Below are positions 7,714-16,771 of a DNA stretch of 46,013 bases, one piece after another. Every line of letters begins with the position of its first letter. The first letter of the stretch is position 1. The notes beneath the pieces are model-generated. The model had not been told where the DNA came from and made no database searches. It saw nothing but the letters and a program-made list of their open reading frames with translations. A program made the translations under genes and the position numbers. The DNA is from Gracilibacter sp. BRH_c7a (GTDB lineage Bacteria > Bacillota > Desulfitobacteriia > Desulfitobacteriales > Syntrophobotulaceae), in the NCBI GenBank assembly GCA_001516055.1, contig LOEZ01000085.1, positions 1 to 46,013 of the forward strand, read 5' to 3'.

Positions 7714-9222
7714 ATGAAGTGGAAGCTTACACTTCAGTTTATTATGGCAACCTTAATAATTGCAGGGGCTGCCAGTTTTATCAGTGCAGCTGTTTCTTCA
7801 TACTATTATTATGTTTCTTCCAACGCAAACAGCCCTGCTAAGATGATAGTCAGTTTCGGTCCTAATACTCTGGACGTTAATAAGCTGGTTGCCCTAGTTA
7901 TGGGAGCGGAGAAAAAAACTGCTCTTGACCAGAATGCACAGGATATGTTGAAAAAAAGTGAAAGCTGGATACAGGTTATTGATAGTAATGGCAATGAAAT
8001 TAAGAGCTATAACAAGCCACATTACGTACAAGCAAGCTATACCACGGAGGATATTGAAGAGTTGAAGGAAAACCCCGGCATGTATAAAGGTTTTACTACA
8101 ACTATCGTAAACAGAATTGCAAAAGTGCAAATTGATAAAGGGGAAATTGATAAGGAGATTATGACAAAGGAGCAAATTCTGAAAGCTCAAATCTCAGCAG
8201 ATCAATCTCCCATTACGACATTCGTACTGGGTGTTTCAAAACCCAAAATAACTGTTTTCAGCATACTTTACAGCGCTTTTAGCTATTTGACGGATTGGGA
8301 AAATCCAAAGAGCAGCCCCAAGATTGTATCATTGCTCTTGACGCTACCTGTGGTTTTACTTCTGGGATATCTTTTTGCCAGGAAGCTGGCAAAACCTGTT
8401 GTTAAAATAACAGATGGTATTGCAGCCATGTCCAAAGGGAATTTCCAGATGAAATATCCTACAAGAGGCTTATACAAGGAAGTTTATACGAGTCTTTATC
8501 ATATGGCGAAAGTACTCCAATCTAACGAGGTTGAAAGAAAAAGAATAGAAAAAATGAGGGAAGACTGGATAACAAACATATCACATGATCTGAAAACACC
8601 CCTTTCTTCTATTAAAGGGTATATTGAACTACTGGTGGATAATGATGAACGGATAACCGTGGAGGAAAGAAAAAAATACTCTCAAATCATTATGGATAAA
8701 TCCAATTACATGGAGGTTCTTCTTGATGATCTAAAACTTGCGCAAAAGCTTAAAAATGATTTGATTCCGCTTAATAAGTCTGATGGAAATCTGGTAGAAC
8801 TATTAAGAGACGTGATCATAGATATACTCAACAATCCCAAATATGAATTCAGGGAAATTAGCTTTGAACCCGATGAAGAGAATATGAATTTCTGCTGTGA
8901 TCCAATTCTTATAAAAAGGGCTTTTTCAAATCTGATTTATAATGCGATTATCCATAACCCTGATAACACAACAGTTCAGGTCAGAACATCCAAGAAGCAG
9001 GGGATATGCGTAGAAATAGAAGACAACGGTAAAGGGATATCTGAAGAAGATCAGAATAATTTATTTGAAAGGTACTATAGAGGGACCAATACCAGTAAAT
9101 CCGATTCGGGTTCAGGACTAGGCTTGGCAATATCTAAGCAGATTATTGAAGCTCATGGGGGGCAAATTTTATTAGAAAGTACAATAGGCAAAGGTACAAA
9201 AATTAGCATCTTGTTTGATTGA
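7714..9222 (+). CDS. Membrane sensor histidine kinase
   Basis: A 502-residue VanS/PhoR-like kinase. One N-terminal helix (about 7-33), an extracytoplasmic sensor of about 170 residues, and a second helix (about 205-225) precede a HAMP segment. The HisKA motif is ITNISHDLKTPLSS, with the phospho-acceptor H291. The ATPase domain shows NLIYNAIIHN (N box), EDNGKGI (G1) and SGLGLAIS (G2). AAAGGAG inside the end of the response regulator serves as ribosome site. The sensor domain has no family signature I recognise. Confidence 0.94.
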   Translation: MKWKLTLQFIMATLIIAGAASFISAAVSSYYYYVSSNANSPAKMIVSFGPNTLDVNKLVALVMGAEKKTALDQNAQDMLKKSESWIQVIDSNGNEIKSYNKPHYVQASYTTEDIEELKENPGMYKGFTTTIVNRIAKVQIDKGEIDKEIMTKEQILKAQISADQSPITTFVLGVSKPKITVFSILYSAFSYLTDWENPKSSPKIVSLLLTLPVVLLLGYLFARKLAKPVVKITDGIAAMSKGNFQMKYPTRGLYKEVYTSLYHMAKVLQSNEVERKRIEKMREDWITNISHDLKTPLSSIKGYIELLVDNDERITVEERKKYSQIIMDKSNYMEVLLDDLKLAQKLKNDLIPLNKSDGNLVELLRDVIIDILNNPKYEFREISFEPDEENMNFCCDPILIKRAFSNLIYNAIIHNPDNTTVQVRTSKKQGICVEIEDNGKGISEEDQNNLFERYYRGTNTSKSDSGSGLGLAISKQIIEAHGGQILLESTIGKGTKISILFD

Positions 9223-9451
9223 AGCTGTAATTATATTTTTGGAAAATAAAAATGATTAATCGTGCTACATTAACTGTGTTCAATAATTGAAGTGCTGAGA
9301 AACTTGGCAGGAAGTTTATGAAACCATGTACAGAATAGGTTAGATTACATCTGAAATCATCCCCAAATTGATATTCTAGACTTTAGATGTCAAAGAAAGG
9401 GCAAAAAGTACAACTCTAATTAAGTTTGTAAGGACACAGATGGAGGTATGG

Positions 9452-10126
9452 GTGAAAAAAATATTGGTTGTGGAAGATGAAGATATATTGCGTGAAGTAA
9501 TAATAGATTATCTAATCGAGGATGGATATCAGGTATTAGAAGCCGCAGATGGAAAAGAAGCTTTAGAGCTGTTTCAAGCAAATTCTGTTGATTTAGTTAT
9601 ACTAGACATAGTTCTGCCGAAGCTGGACGGCTGGTCAGTTTGCCGTAGAATACGAAAAAATTCCAGTATTCCTATAATCATTATGACCGCGCGTTCAGAT
9701 GAGGATGATTCTCTGCTGGGATATGAGCTGGGAGCGGATGATTATCTGATCAAACCATATAGTCCCCGGATTTTAATGGCAAAAGTGAAATGGTTTCTTG
9801 AAAATAACTCAGGTACTGTGGATGGAAAGCTGATATCAGCCGACGGTATTGTCATAAATCTGGGGTCAAGACTTGTTTCTGCAGATGGTAATACTATTAA
9901 TTTGACTCATACGGAATTTGAAATTCTCGCTTACTTAATGCAAAACAAAGGGCTTGTCATTACCAGAGAGCAATTAATCTCTAGAATATGGGGATATGAT
10001 TTTTATGGTGATGAAAAGACCGTGAACAGCCATATCAGAAACCTGCGTGCTAAGCTGGGCAGTAAAGGCAACTGTATTGTTACGGTTATCCGTTTGGGAT
10101 ATAAATTCGAAGAGGAACAGTTATGA
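9452..10126 (+). CDS. OmpR/PhoB-family response regulator (second system)
   Basis: The receiver begins KKILVVEDEDILREV with the phospho-acceptor D52 (VILDIVLP) and the lysine in YLIKPY. The winged helix contains LTHTEFEILAYLMQNKG and VNSHIRNLRAKLG. The start is taken as GTG at 9452, with GGAGG five bases upstream, which gives the normal length before the first strand. An in-frame ATG at 9440 would put the GGAGG inside the gene. The stop overlaps the kinase start by four bases (ATGA). The 229 bases before this gene hold no recognisable feature. Confidence 0.94.
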   Translation: MKKILVVEDEDILREVIIDYLIEDGYQVLEAADGKEALELFQANSVDLVILDIVLPKLDGWSVCRRIRKNSSIPIIIMTARSDEDDSLLGYELGADDYLIKPYSPRILMAKVKWFLENNSGTVDGKLISADGIVINLGSRLVSADGNTINLTHTEFEILAYLMQNKGLVITREQLISRIWGYDFYGDEKTVNSHIRNLRAKLGSKGNCIVTVIRLGYKFEEEQL

Positions 10127-11859
10127 AAAAAAGTATTGTTTTTAAATGGTTTGTGCTGACAGCTCTCTTATTCTCTACGATGTTTTTAGTCATTGGCATC
10201 ACGCAAAATTACTTTTTTGAGAAATATTATCTCAATAAGAAAGCGGATACTCTCAAAATGGATATGAACGAATACTTAAGCTTGGCAGCGGAAAAGGGAG
10301 CGGAAGCAGCATCCAGAGAACTATATAAGAATAACCAGGTTTGGATTACCAAATTGGATGACTATGGACGTATCTGGGATGTAGAAAATTACTATATCGA
10401 CGTGACATTGGAGAATGAAACTAAGGGTGATTGGCGCATACCAATGTACTCCTTTGCAGGAAAATTTTCTTCCGATGTACTCTCAACATTGAAGGTCGGC
10501 GATGAGGTGATTATTGACACCGTTAATATAGCAGATGAAAGGATACCTTATCAGATCCAGACTGATTCAGCGGGAGTCATCAATTTAAACCTTGCCAACA
10601 AGCTACATGGTCCTCAGGCCGACCCAGCCTATAGTCACCTGGTAACCGGCCTGTCTAGGGGAAAGATAACGAAAACTGTATTTCCAGAACGCAGGGAGGA
10701 TATAGCGTTTCCTTACCAGGAAGGTTATTTTTTGGAACAGGTCAAAGAATTTCAAGCCAGTCTGTTGTCTGATAATGCAAAACCTCTTCAGGGTACAGAA
10801 GAACTTAAGGCCACAGAAAATTTTGCGCAATATAAGATAATCATTAAGCCGGTTATTGAAAATGGGATATCGGGATATATTTTTGCGATGAGCTCTCTGC
10901 AGCCGGTAGATGAAGCCATAGCGGTTATACGGCAATTCTATCCTTACTTTTTTGGACTTACCTTTCTGTGTGTTATAGTTTTGGCTTTTATTTTTTCTAA
11001 GTGGCTAGCGAAACCGCTGATAGCCATCAACCAGATTACAGGGAAAATAGCCAACATGGATTTTACGGAAAAGCTGCCGGTGGGTTCCGGGGATGAAATT
11101 GGTCAGTTATCCGGAAATATCAATGACCTGTCGAGCCGGATAGAAACGTATATAGGTCAGTTGAAACAGGATCTTGATCGAGAGAAACAGCTGGAAAAGA
11201 CGCGAAAGGAATTTATTGCCGGGGTATCTCATGAATTAAAAACCCCTCTGGCTGTTATGAAAAGTTGTCTGACGATTTTACAAGACGGAATCGCATCTGA
11301 AAAAAGGGAACATTACTTTCAGGCCATGGAAGAAGAAATACAGCGAATGGACTTGCTGGTGGTCAACATGCTGGATCTGGCTAAGTTTGAATCCGGTACC
11401 TATAAGCCTGAAATGGTTCCTTTTGAAATAGATAAAGTGATTACCGAAGTATGCAGGTCACTGTCTGAGCAAATAGAGGAGAAAAATCTCTCCCTCGGAT
11501 TAAGACTTGGTTCTCAAAGGGTAGTGGGGCATAAAATACTAATCAGTCGCGTGATTACTAATTTTCTCAGTAATGCAATCCGGCATACGGAGAATGGACA
11601 GGCAATTGTAATTGCCGTAAGAGACGATGGACAGACAGCAGAAATCAGCGTAGAAAATCAAGGGAAGCCGATATCAGAGGAAGACAGAAAAAAGATATGG
11701 GACCAATTCTACCGTGTCGAGGCACGGACATCCAAAGCGGGTACGGGTCTTGGACTTTCCATATCTAAGGAAATACTGGAGCTTCATCACACAGTTTATG
11801 GTGTGGAAAATACGAAGGACGGGGTCCGCTTTTTCTTTGCACTGTCGGTACAGTCATAA
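10123..11859 (+). CDS. Membrane sensor histidine kinase (second system)
   Basis: A 578-residue kinase. An N-terminal helix (about 8-28), a large extracytoplasmic sensor (about 30-280), and a second helix (about 283-303) precede a HAMP domain containing KPLIAINQITGKIANMDF. The HisKA motif is GVSHELKTPLAV (H370). The N box is NFLSNAIRHT and the G2 box is GTGLGLSIS. The G1 region is unusual: where most kinases have DNGxG, this one reads VENQGKPIS. That variant is common in VanS/BceS-like kinases. Translation is coupled to the upstream regulator through an ATGA overlap. The signal is unknown. Confidence 0.94.
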   Translation: MKKSIVFKWFVLTALLFSTMFLVIGITQNYFFEKYYLNKKADTLKMDMNEYLSLAAEKGAEAASRELYKNNQVWITKLDDYGRIWDVENYYIDVTLENETKGDWRIPMYSFAGKFSSDVLSTLKVGDEVIIDTVNIADERIPYQIQTDSAGVINLNLANKLHGPQADPAYSHLVTGLSRGKITKTVFPERREDIAFPYQEGYFLEQVKEFQASLLSDNAKPLQGTEELKATENFAQYKIIIKPVIENGISGYIFAMSSLQPVDEAIAVIRQFYPYFFGLTFLCVIVLAFIFSKWLAKPLIAINQITGKIANMDFTEKLPVGSGDEIGQLSGNINDLSSRIETYIGQLKQDLDREKQLEKTRKEFIAGVSHELKTPLAVMKSCLTILQDGIASEKREHYFQAMEEEIQRMDLLVVNMLDLAKFESGTYKPEMVPFEIDKVITEVCRSLSEQIEEKNLSLGLRLGSQRVVGHKILISRVITNFLSNAIRHTENGQAIVIAVRDDGQTAEISVENQGKPISEEDRKKIWDQFYRVEARTSKAGTGLGLSISKEILELHHTVYGVENTKDGVRFFFALSVQS

Positions 11860-11981
11860 AGCATAGAGTTGCATATACCAGCAACCTTGGGTTGCGAAGT
11901 TATGCAATGAATTATTGCTTTACATATAGGTCACAATCTCAAATAATAATGGAGTGAAACTTGAGAAAGGAAATTGATGAG

Positions 11982-12431
11982 ATGAATTTCGCCGAGAGGA
12001 TAAAAAACGAGAGAAAAAAACAGGGTTGGTCCCAAGATGAATTAGCTGAAAAGCTTTATGTTAGCAGACAGTCTATTTCCAAATGGGAAAATGGGCAAAA
12101 TTATCCCAGCATCGAAATCATTATCACAATCAGTGACCTCTTTGGTTTGACCATTGATGAATTATTGAGGAGTGATGAACATTTGAAACAGAAAGTAATA
12201 AAAGACAGCAGGCAATTGGCGCATCCTAAGCTTAAATTACTATTTGATTTTATATTTTTAGCCGGTGTGACCCTTCTGGCCATTAAGCTAGGGTTGCTGT
12301 TAGTGAATAAACTGACGGGTTTTGAGATTACTTTTGGTGGAGGATTCTTCTGGAACTTTGTCCCCCTGATTTTAATGATTGGGGCTGGGATCGGTTCTGA
12401 TGATTTAAAAGACAAGTATAAAGCAGAGTAA
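11982..12431 (+). CDS. XRE-family transcriptional regulator with C-terminal membrane segments
   Basis: The N-terminal helix-turn-helix (about residues 1-60) is of the Cro/CI type: MNFAERIKNERKKQGWSQDE, then LYVSRQSISKWENGQNYPS. The C-terminal half has two hydrophobic segments, so it is a membrane-tethered regulator of a kind common in Firmicutes. The ATG at 11982 gives the canonical N-terminus with AAAGGA 10 bases before it. A TTG at 11961 with GGAGTG four bases upstream is a possible alternative and would add seven residues. The gene is about 120 bases after the kinase gene and may be a separate unit. Confidence 0.88.
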   Translation: MNFAERIKNERKKQGWSQDELAEKLYVSRQSISKWENGQNYPSIEIIITISDLFGLTIDELLRSDEHLKQKVIKDSRQLAHPKLKLLFDFIFLAGVTLLAIKLGLLLVNKLTGFEITFGGGFFWNFVPLILMIGAGIGSDDLKDKYKAE

Positions 12432-12481
12432 ATTGTATGATATGAGTTTTACAAATAATTTAATATTTTTACCGTCGTAAA

Positions 12482-12527
12482 AGGGAGTGTTGTAAAACTA
12501 CTTTTAAAGTAGCTAACAATACTCCCT
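12482..12527 (+). terminator. Long two-part hairpin after the XRE gene
   Basis: The outer arms AGGGAGTGTTGT (12482-12493) and ACAATACTCCCT (12516-12527) pair over 12 bases with one G-U. Inside, CTACTTT pairs with AAAGTAG over seven bases (12498-12512). Only GTTT follows, so as an intrinsic terminator it is incomplete, though the position fits. Confidence 0.4.
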
Positions 12528-12680
12528 GTTTCAATAGAGTTTAAAGAAATTTAAGTAATTTATTGCCTTACTTAGCGAACCTTTAAATAATATTATTTAA
12601 ACTTTATCTGTTCTGCACCTGTTCTGCATGTTAATGCTGTAATATCTGAGTATCAAATTAAAGAAAAGAGGCATCTTAAC

Positions 12681-13286
12681 ATGAAAAAAATATTTTTTAG
12701 TTTCCTTATCGGTATTCTTCTGATAGGGATGACAGCCTGCGGGAATACAACTAATGAAGAAGATGTAAAGTTTAAGTTTACGAACAGTGTATTTATCGGA
12801 GATTCCATTATCGAAGGCTTTGCTATTAATGAAATCCTGCCAAGAGAATCTGTAATAGCTGGGGCAGGAGCCACCGCAGGATTTACTTATGATGATATTG
12901 CTGATTTGGTTGAAAAGAAACCAGATAATATTTTTATCATGTTGGGATCAATTGATATCCTCATGCCTGTGGATGATCCAAAAGAATTATTCAGAAATGA
13001 CTTAACCAAACTGATTAACAAAATAAAGGAAGAGTTGCCCGAGAGTAAAATACATCTCCAGTCCATAACACCTGTAACCCAGGAGGCCTTAAAGCAAGAG
13101 CCCCGCTATGAAAGAATAGAAGAATATAACCAGATTTTGAAGGGATTAGCTGATAATTTGTCAGTCAACTATATAGACATAGGGGCATTAGTACAAGAAA
13201 ACCCAGATTTATATGCTGAAGATGGTATTCATTTTAAAAAAGAATTCTATCCGCTGTGGCTGGGGAAGCTTTCGAACTTGATGTAG
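12681..13286 (+). CDS. SGNH/GDSL-type lipoprotein, probable O-acyl-transfer or esterase partner
   Basis: A 201-residue lipoprotein. Its signal ends in the lipobox IGMTAC, making C20 the lipidated residue. The SGNH catalytic Ser is in FIGDSIIEG (S42), and the Asp/His pair is in EDGIH (D181, H184). The usual block III GxND is altered to GSID, so the oxyanion residue is not standard. The following gene is an MBOAT acyltransferase, and such pairs O-acetylate cell-surface polysaccharides (AlgI with AlgJ/AlgX, DltB-like systems). It is therefore likely to work outside the membrane on a polymer. Substrate unknown. Confidence 0.8.
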   Translation: MKKIFFSFLIGILLIGMTACGNTTNEEDVKFKFTNSVFIGDSIIEGFAINEILPRESVIAGAGATAGFTYDDIADLVEKKPDNIFIMLGSIDILMPVDDPKELFRNDLTKLINKIKEELPESKIHLQSITPVTQEALKQEPRYERIEEYNQILKGLADNLSVNYIDIGALVQENPDLYAEDGIHFKKEFYPLWLGKLSNLM

Positions 13287-13299
13287 CAGTGGTGGACCT

Positions 13300-14721
13300 A
13301 TGGTTTTCAGCAGTCTGCTTTTTACCTTTGCTTTTTTACCGGTCATCGCCATTCTCTATTATTCCTTAGGAAAACATTTTAGGAATATTGTCCTGCTTAC
13401 TGCCAGCCTGTTTTTTTATGCCTGGGGAGAACCAGTCTATGTGTTATTGATGTGCAGTTCCATAATGATTAATTACTGGATAGGCACTCTCTTAGGCAGA
13501 GATGATACCAGCAAACGAAAAAGGCAGCTTTTTTTAATCATAAGCCTGGTCTTCAATTTAGGCTGTCTCGCTTATTTTAAATACATTGGCTTGATTATCA
13601 GTACCTTAGCATCCATGAGCGGTTGGAGTTTGCAGCTAGGAACACCGGCACTTCCCCTAGGAATTTCCTTTTATACCTTTCAGACACTATCTTATGTTAT
13701 TGAAGTATACAGGGGAAAAGTAAAAGCGCAGAAAAGCCTGATTCTTTTTGCTCTTTATATTGCTATGTTCCCGCAGTTGGTGGCCGGGCCTATTGTTAAC
13801 TATGCAGACCTTGAATCCCAATTAGCTGACAGGAGCATGACCTTTAAAAAATTTAACGCTGGGATGCGCCGCTTCCTGTGCGGTCTAGCGAAAAAAGTGC
13901 TTCTTGCCAATAACATAGGCCTGCTCTGGTCCGAAGTCAAAGCCATGCCCGGTACAGAAATCTCAGTGCTCATGGCTTGGGTCGGGATTATTGCCTTTGC
14001 CTTGCAAATTTATTTCGATTTTAGCGGGTATTCAGATATGGCCATCGGATTGGGGAAAATGTTTGGCTTCCGTTTCAAGGAAAACTTTCGCTATCCCTAT
14101 AGTTCGCAAAGTATCTCGGAATTCTGGCGGAGGTGGCATATCTCCCTAGGATCATGGTTTAAGGAATATGTCTATATACCTCTTGGCGGGAGCCGTGTCG
14201 GTAAGTGGAAACTGATACTCAATTTATTTTTCGTATGGTTTCTCACTGGGCTCTGGCATGGTGCCAGCTGGAATTTTGTTTTTTGGGGGCTTTATTTTGG
14301 GACTTTAATCTATATAGAAAAAGTGTTTTTGCTAAAAAGCATGGCACGATGGCCCAAGGCTGTCCGTCACATATACTTATTGTTGTTGGTTGTTATAGGC
14401 TGGGTGTTCTTTGAATTTAACAACATGGCGGATGGATTGAGTTTTCTGAGGATCATGTTTGGAGTGGGAGGAAACGCGCTTATGGATCACCAAGGAATTG
14501 GGAGGCTCCAAGCTTATGCCCTATTATATATTGTTTGTATCTTTGCCGCCTCACCTGGGCCGCAGAATTTGGCCTTATTCTTTAAAGCATTATTATTAAA
14601 TAGAATTGGCTGCAATATTTACAGATTAGCAGTAAACCTGTACTGTTGTACACTTATGGTTGTTTTAACGGCCTATATGGTTGCTTCAACCTACAACCCT
14701 TTTATATATTTTCGATTTTAA
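13300..14721 (+). CDS. MBOAT family O-acyltransferase (AlgI-like)
   Basis: A 473-residue multi-pass membrane protein. It contains the AlgI/DltB signatures PLGISFYTFQTLSY, FRYPYSSQSISEFWRRWHIS (H280), YIPLGGSR and FLTGLWHGASWNFVFWG (H320, the expected catalytic His). AlgI-type proteins carry acyl groups across the membrane for O-acetylation of exported polysaccharides. It lies 13 bases after the SGNH lipoprotein and 14 before a truncated AlgJ/DHHW-like gene, so the three form an operon. Length matches the family. Confidence 0.93.
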   Translation: MVFSSLLFTFAFLPVIAILYYSLGKHFRNIVLLTASLFFYAWGEPVYVLLMCSSIMINYWIGTLLGRDDTSKRKRQLFLIISLVFNLGCLAYFKYIGLIISTLASMSGWSLQLGTPALPLGISFYTFQTLSYVIEVYRGKVKAQKSLILFALYIAMFPQLVAGPIVNYADLESQLADRSMTFKKFNAGMRRFLCGLAKKVLLANNIGLLWSEVKAMPGTEISVLMAWVGIIAFALQIYFDFSGYSDMAIGLGKMFGFRFKENFRYPYSSQSISEFWRRWHISLGSWFKEYVYIPLGGSRVGKWKLILNLFFVWFLTGLWHGASWNFVFWGLYFGTLIYIEKVFLLKSMARWPKAVRHIYLLLLVVIGWVFFEFNNMADGLSFLRIMFGVGGNALMDHQGIGRLQAYALLYIVCIFAASPGPQNLALFFKALLLNRIGCNIYRLAVNLYCCTLMVVLTAYMVASTYNPFIYFRF

Positions 14722-14735
14722 CAGGGAGGATTGAT

Positions 14736-15023
14736 ATGCGGATCAATAGCAAAAAAAAGCTTGCTCTTATCCAGAATGGCTGGGGTATGTTGCCGTTTTT
14801 ATTGATACTTGCTCTGTTTATATTGCATCTGGCCCTGCCGGATAAAACCTTTTCCCAAGAGGAACGGCGTTATTTAGCACAATGGCCTGTTTTTGATATT
14901 GAAACAGTATTAAATGGCAGTTATGAGAGTAAAGTTGAAGCATATTTTTCGGATCAGTTTCCTTTTCGAGATGTTTGGGTTCATATTCAGGAAGGCTCCA
15001 ATCAAATTTTATTTGATAGGTGA
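14736..15023 (+). pseudogene. Truncated DHHW/AlgJ-like protein, N-terminal 95 residues only
   Basis: The reading opens with a cytoplasmic stub and one membrane anchor (about residues 18-38). It continues with DKTFSQEERRYLAQWPVFDI and FSDQFPFRDVWV, the N-terminal signature of DHHW proteins that accompany AlgI-type MBOATs. These proteins are normally about 350-400 residues and carry the SGNH-like catalytic domain downstream. Here a TGA comes at codon 96 and nothing similar follows. Ribosome site GGGAGG precedes the ATG. It may be a broken gene whose role the SGNH lipoprotein has taken over, or a short membrane adaptor. The first reading is preferred. Confidence 0.7.
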
Positions 15024-15139
15024 TTAGTTAATGGTGAAACATTATTTTTAATACAAATTTGTAACTCTGCAATAATATACTATATGCCTTGATCTTTTAG
15101 ATGTATTATTATGAAAATACTATCATTGGAGTATGCTTC

Positions 15140-15736
15140 ATGAATATTACATCTTTTTTAATATACTGTGTGATTGTTACTTTTACACCAGGACCTACGA
15201 ATATCGCCATATTATCCACAGTGCATAATTTTGGGACAAAAAAGGCACTGGAATATACGGCTGGAGCAACGATTGCTTTTGGTTTATTGCTTGGTATTTC
15301 TGCTATGTTGAATACGATGCTTGTAACAATAATACCGAAAATTTTGATTGTTATGCAGGTAATCGGCAGCTTTTATATGCTCTATCTTGCTTATCAAATA
15401 TACAGAATGGATGTATCAGAGTCGGCTGAGACACCAACTTCTACTTTTATATCTGGCTTCCTGATGCAATTTGTCAATCCAAAAGTCATACTGTTTACCA
15501 TGACAGTAATTCCAAGCTTTGTCATGCCGTATTATACTGCTGTGCCTGCACTTGCAGTATTTGCTGCAGCTATAACCATTATTGGATTTTGCGCATTTGT
15601 TACATGGGTTCTCTTTGGTGTCATGTTCAAGAAGTTTCTGCAGAGATATCAAAAAACTGTTAATATTATTATGGCATTATTTTTAGTCTATTCTGGGCTA
15701 ATGGTATCTGGAGTCGTCGAACTAATAATGAGGTGA
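15140..15736 (+). CDS. LysE/RhtB family amino-acid exporter
   Basis: A 198-residue protein with about six membrane helices. It begins MNITSFLIYCVIVTFTPGPT, in which TPGPTN is the LysE/RhtB signature, and contains GFLMQFVNPKVILF, also typical. The family exports amino acids or related small metabolites. ATG 15140 has GGAG eight bases upstream and gives the standard N-terminus; an in-frame ATG at 15101 would add a non-conserved leader. The next gene is an AraC regulator, spaced six bases from this stop, a common pairing. Confidence 0.9.
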   Translation: MNITSFLIYCVIVTFTPGPTNIAILSTVHNFGTKKALEYTAGATIAFGLLLGISAMLNTMLVTIIPKILIVMQVIGSFYMLYLAYQIYRMDVSESAETPTSTFISGFLMQFVNPKVILFTMTVIPSFVMPYYTAVPALAVFAAAITIIGFCAFVTWVLFGVMFKKFLQRYQKTVNIIMALFLVYSGLMVSGVVELIMR

Positions 15737-15741
15737 TTCGT

Positions 15742-16518
15742 ATGAATCAATTTATATATAAAAAATCCGCCGGTATTACGGCGTTGTCTGCAAGCTTTAC
15801 AGATTTTAAATATAAAAAGCACTCTCACCAGGAGTATGCATTAGGTGTAACTATGCGAGGTATTCAGGAGTATAACTTAGACGGTAGTCTGCAATCATCC
15901 TATCAAAACGGGGTTATGCTTTTTAATCCGGAACAACCGCATGACGGTATGGCCCATGATAAGACAGGTATTGATTACGTAATGGTATATATTGAACCGA
16001 AACTGTTCTTAGAGATTCTTGGAAAGAAGGATATCGTCCGCTTCTCTTCGCCAATTGTGTATAATCATGGGCTTCAACAAAGAATATTAAACCTTTCTTG
16101 TGCCATATTAAGCGGAAAAGATGAAGCATTGTCCAGTGAATTGCTATTATCTCTTGCGGATAGCTTTACTCAGCCCAATCTTTGGATGAGTTTCAGGAAA
16201 GATAATGATTTAACCCGAAAAGCAAAGGATATGATTCATTGTAGCCTGGAAAATGTACTCAGACTTAATGACATTTGCAGAGAACTTGATATCTCAAAAT
16301 TTCAGTTTATTAGAATGTTTAAAACCACTACTGGAATTTCACCCTATCAATATTTTCTAAACTGCAAGGTGGAACGAGCAAAGCAGTTAATAGAAAAAAA
16401 CAAGGATGTTTATTCGGCCGTAGCAGAATGTGGTTTTGTTGATTTAACCCATTTAAATAAGCATTTTAAAAGCATCTATGGCATAACAGCATTTGAATAT
16501 AGGTCATACGTAAGTTAG
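15742..16518 (+). CDS. AraC family transcriptional regulator
   Basis: A 258-residue regulator. The N-terminal cupin ligand domain (about 1-150) includes HSHQEYALG. The C-terminal double helix-turn-helix (about 160-255) contains LRLNDICRELDISKFQFIRM, GISPYQYFLNCKVERAK and CGFVDLTHLNKHFKSIYG. ATG 15742 has GAGGTG six bases upstream, formed across the LysE stop, so the two genes are coupled. It probably controls the exporter in response to its substrate. Confidence 0.92.
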   Translation: MNQFIYKKSAGITALSASFTDFKYKKHSHQEYALGVTMRGIQEYNLDGSLQSSYQNGVMLFNPEQPHDGMAHDKTGIDYVMVYIEPKLFLEILGKKDIVRFSSPIVYNHGLQQRILNLSCAILSGKDEALSSELLLSLADSFTQPNLWMSFRKDNDLTRKAKDMIHCSLENVLRLNDICRELDISKFQFIRMFKTTTGISPYQYFLNCKVERAKQLIEKNKDVYSAVAECGFVDLTHLNKHFKSIYGITAFEYRSYVS

Positions 16519-16651
16519 GGAGTCAAAATCCTGCTAGAATATGGTATGGCAGTATCATTCGAACTGCACCCTTTCATTGAAACCATTTAATTTGTTACGC
16601 CTGTATCCATTGCGGAACGGGACGGAGGGAGAAAACAGTTATATTTCCTGA

Positions 16652-16682
16652 AAGATCCTTCTGGTAAATGGGTCTTTTTTTA
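16652..16682 (+). terminator. Rho-independent terminator after the AraC gene
   Basis: AAGATCC pairs with GGGTCTT (one G-U) around an 11-base loop and is followed by a run of T residues. It separates the lysE-araC unit from the sigma-factor unit. Confidence 0.6.
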
Positions 16683-16771
16683 ATGGCAGCATGTTTTGTC
16701 ACCTCTACCCCAGAAAAATGTGACCATTTGCAGTTCCGAATCGTTTCTAAGATAATAGGAGGTTTGAACGA

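Noticed and set aside
14205-14414. Plus-strand frame inside the MBOAT gene
   Set aside because: It is an out-of-frame shadow; the MBOAT frame carries the catalytic motifs across the same bases.
16578-16605. TGAAAC motif as an ECF autoregulatory promoter before the sigma gene
   Set aside because: The -10 part does not match CGTA at a proper distance, and a terminator hairpin lies between the site and the gene.
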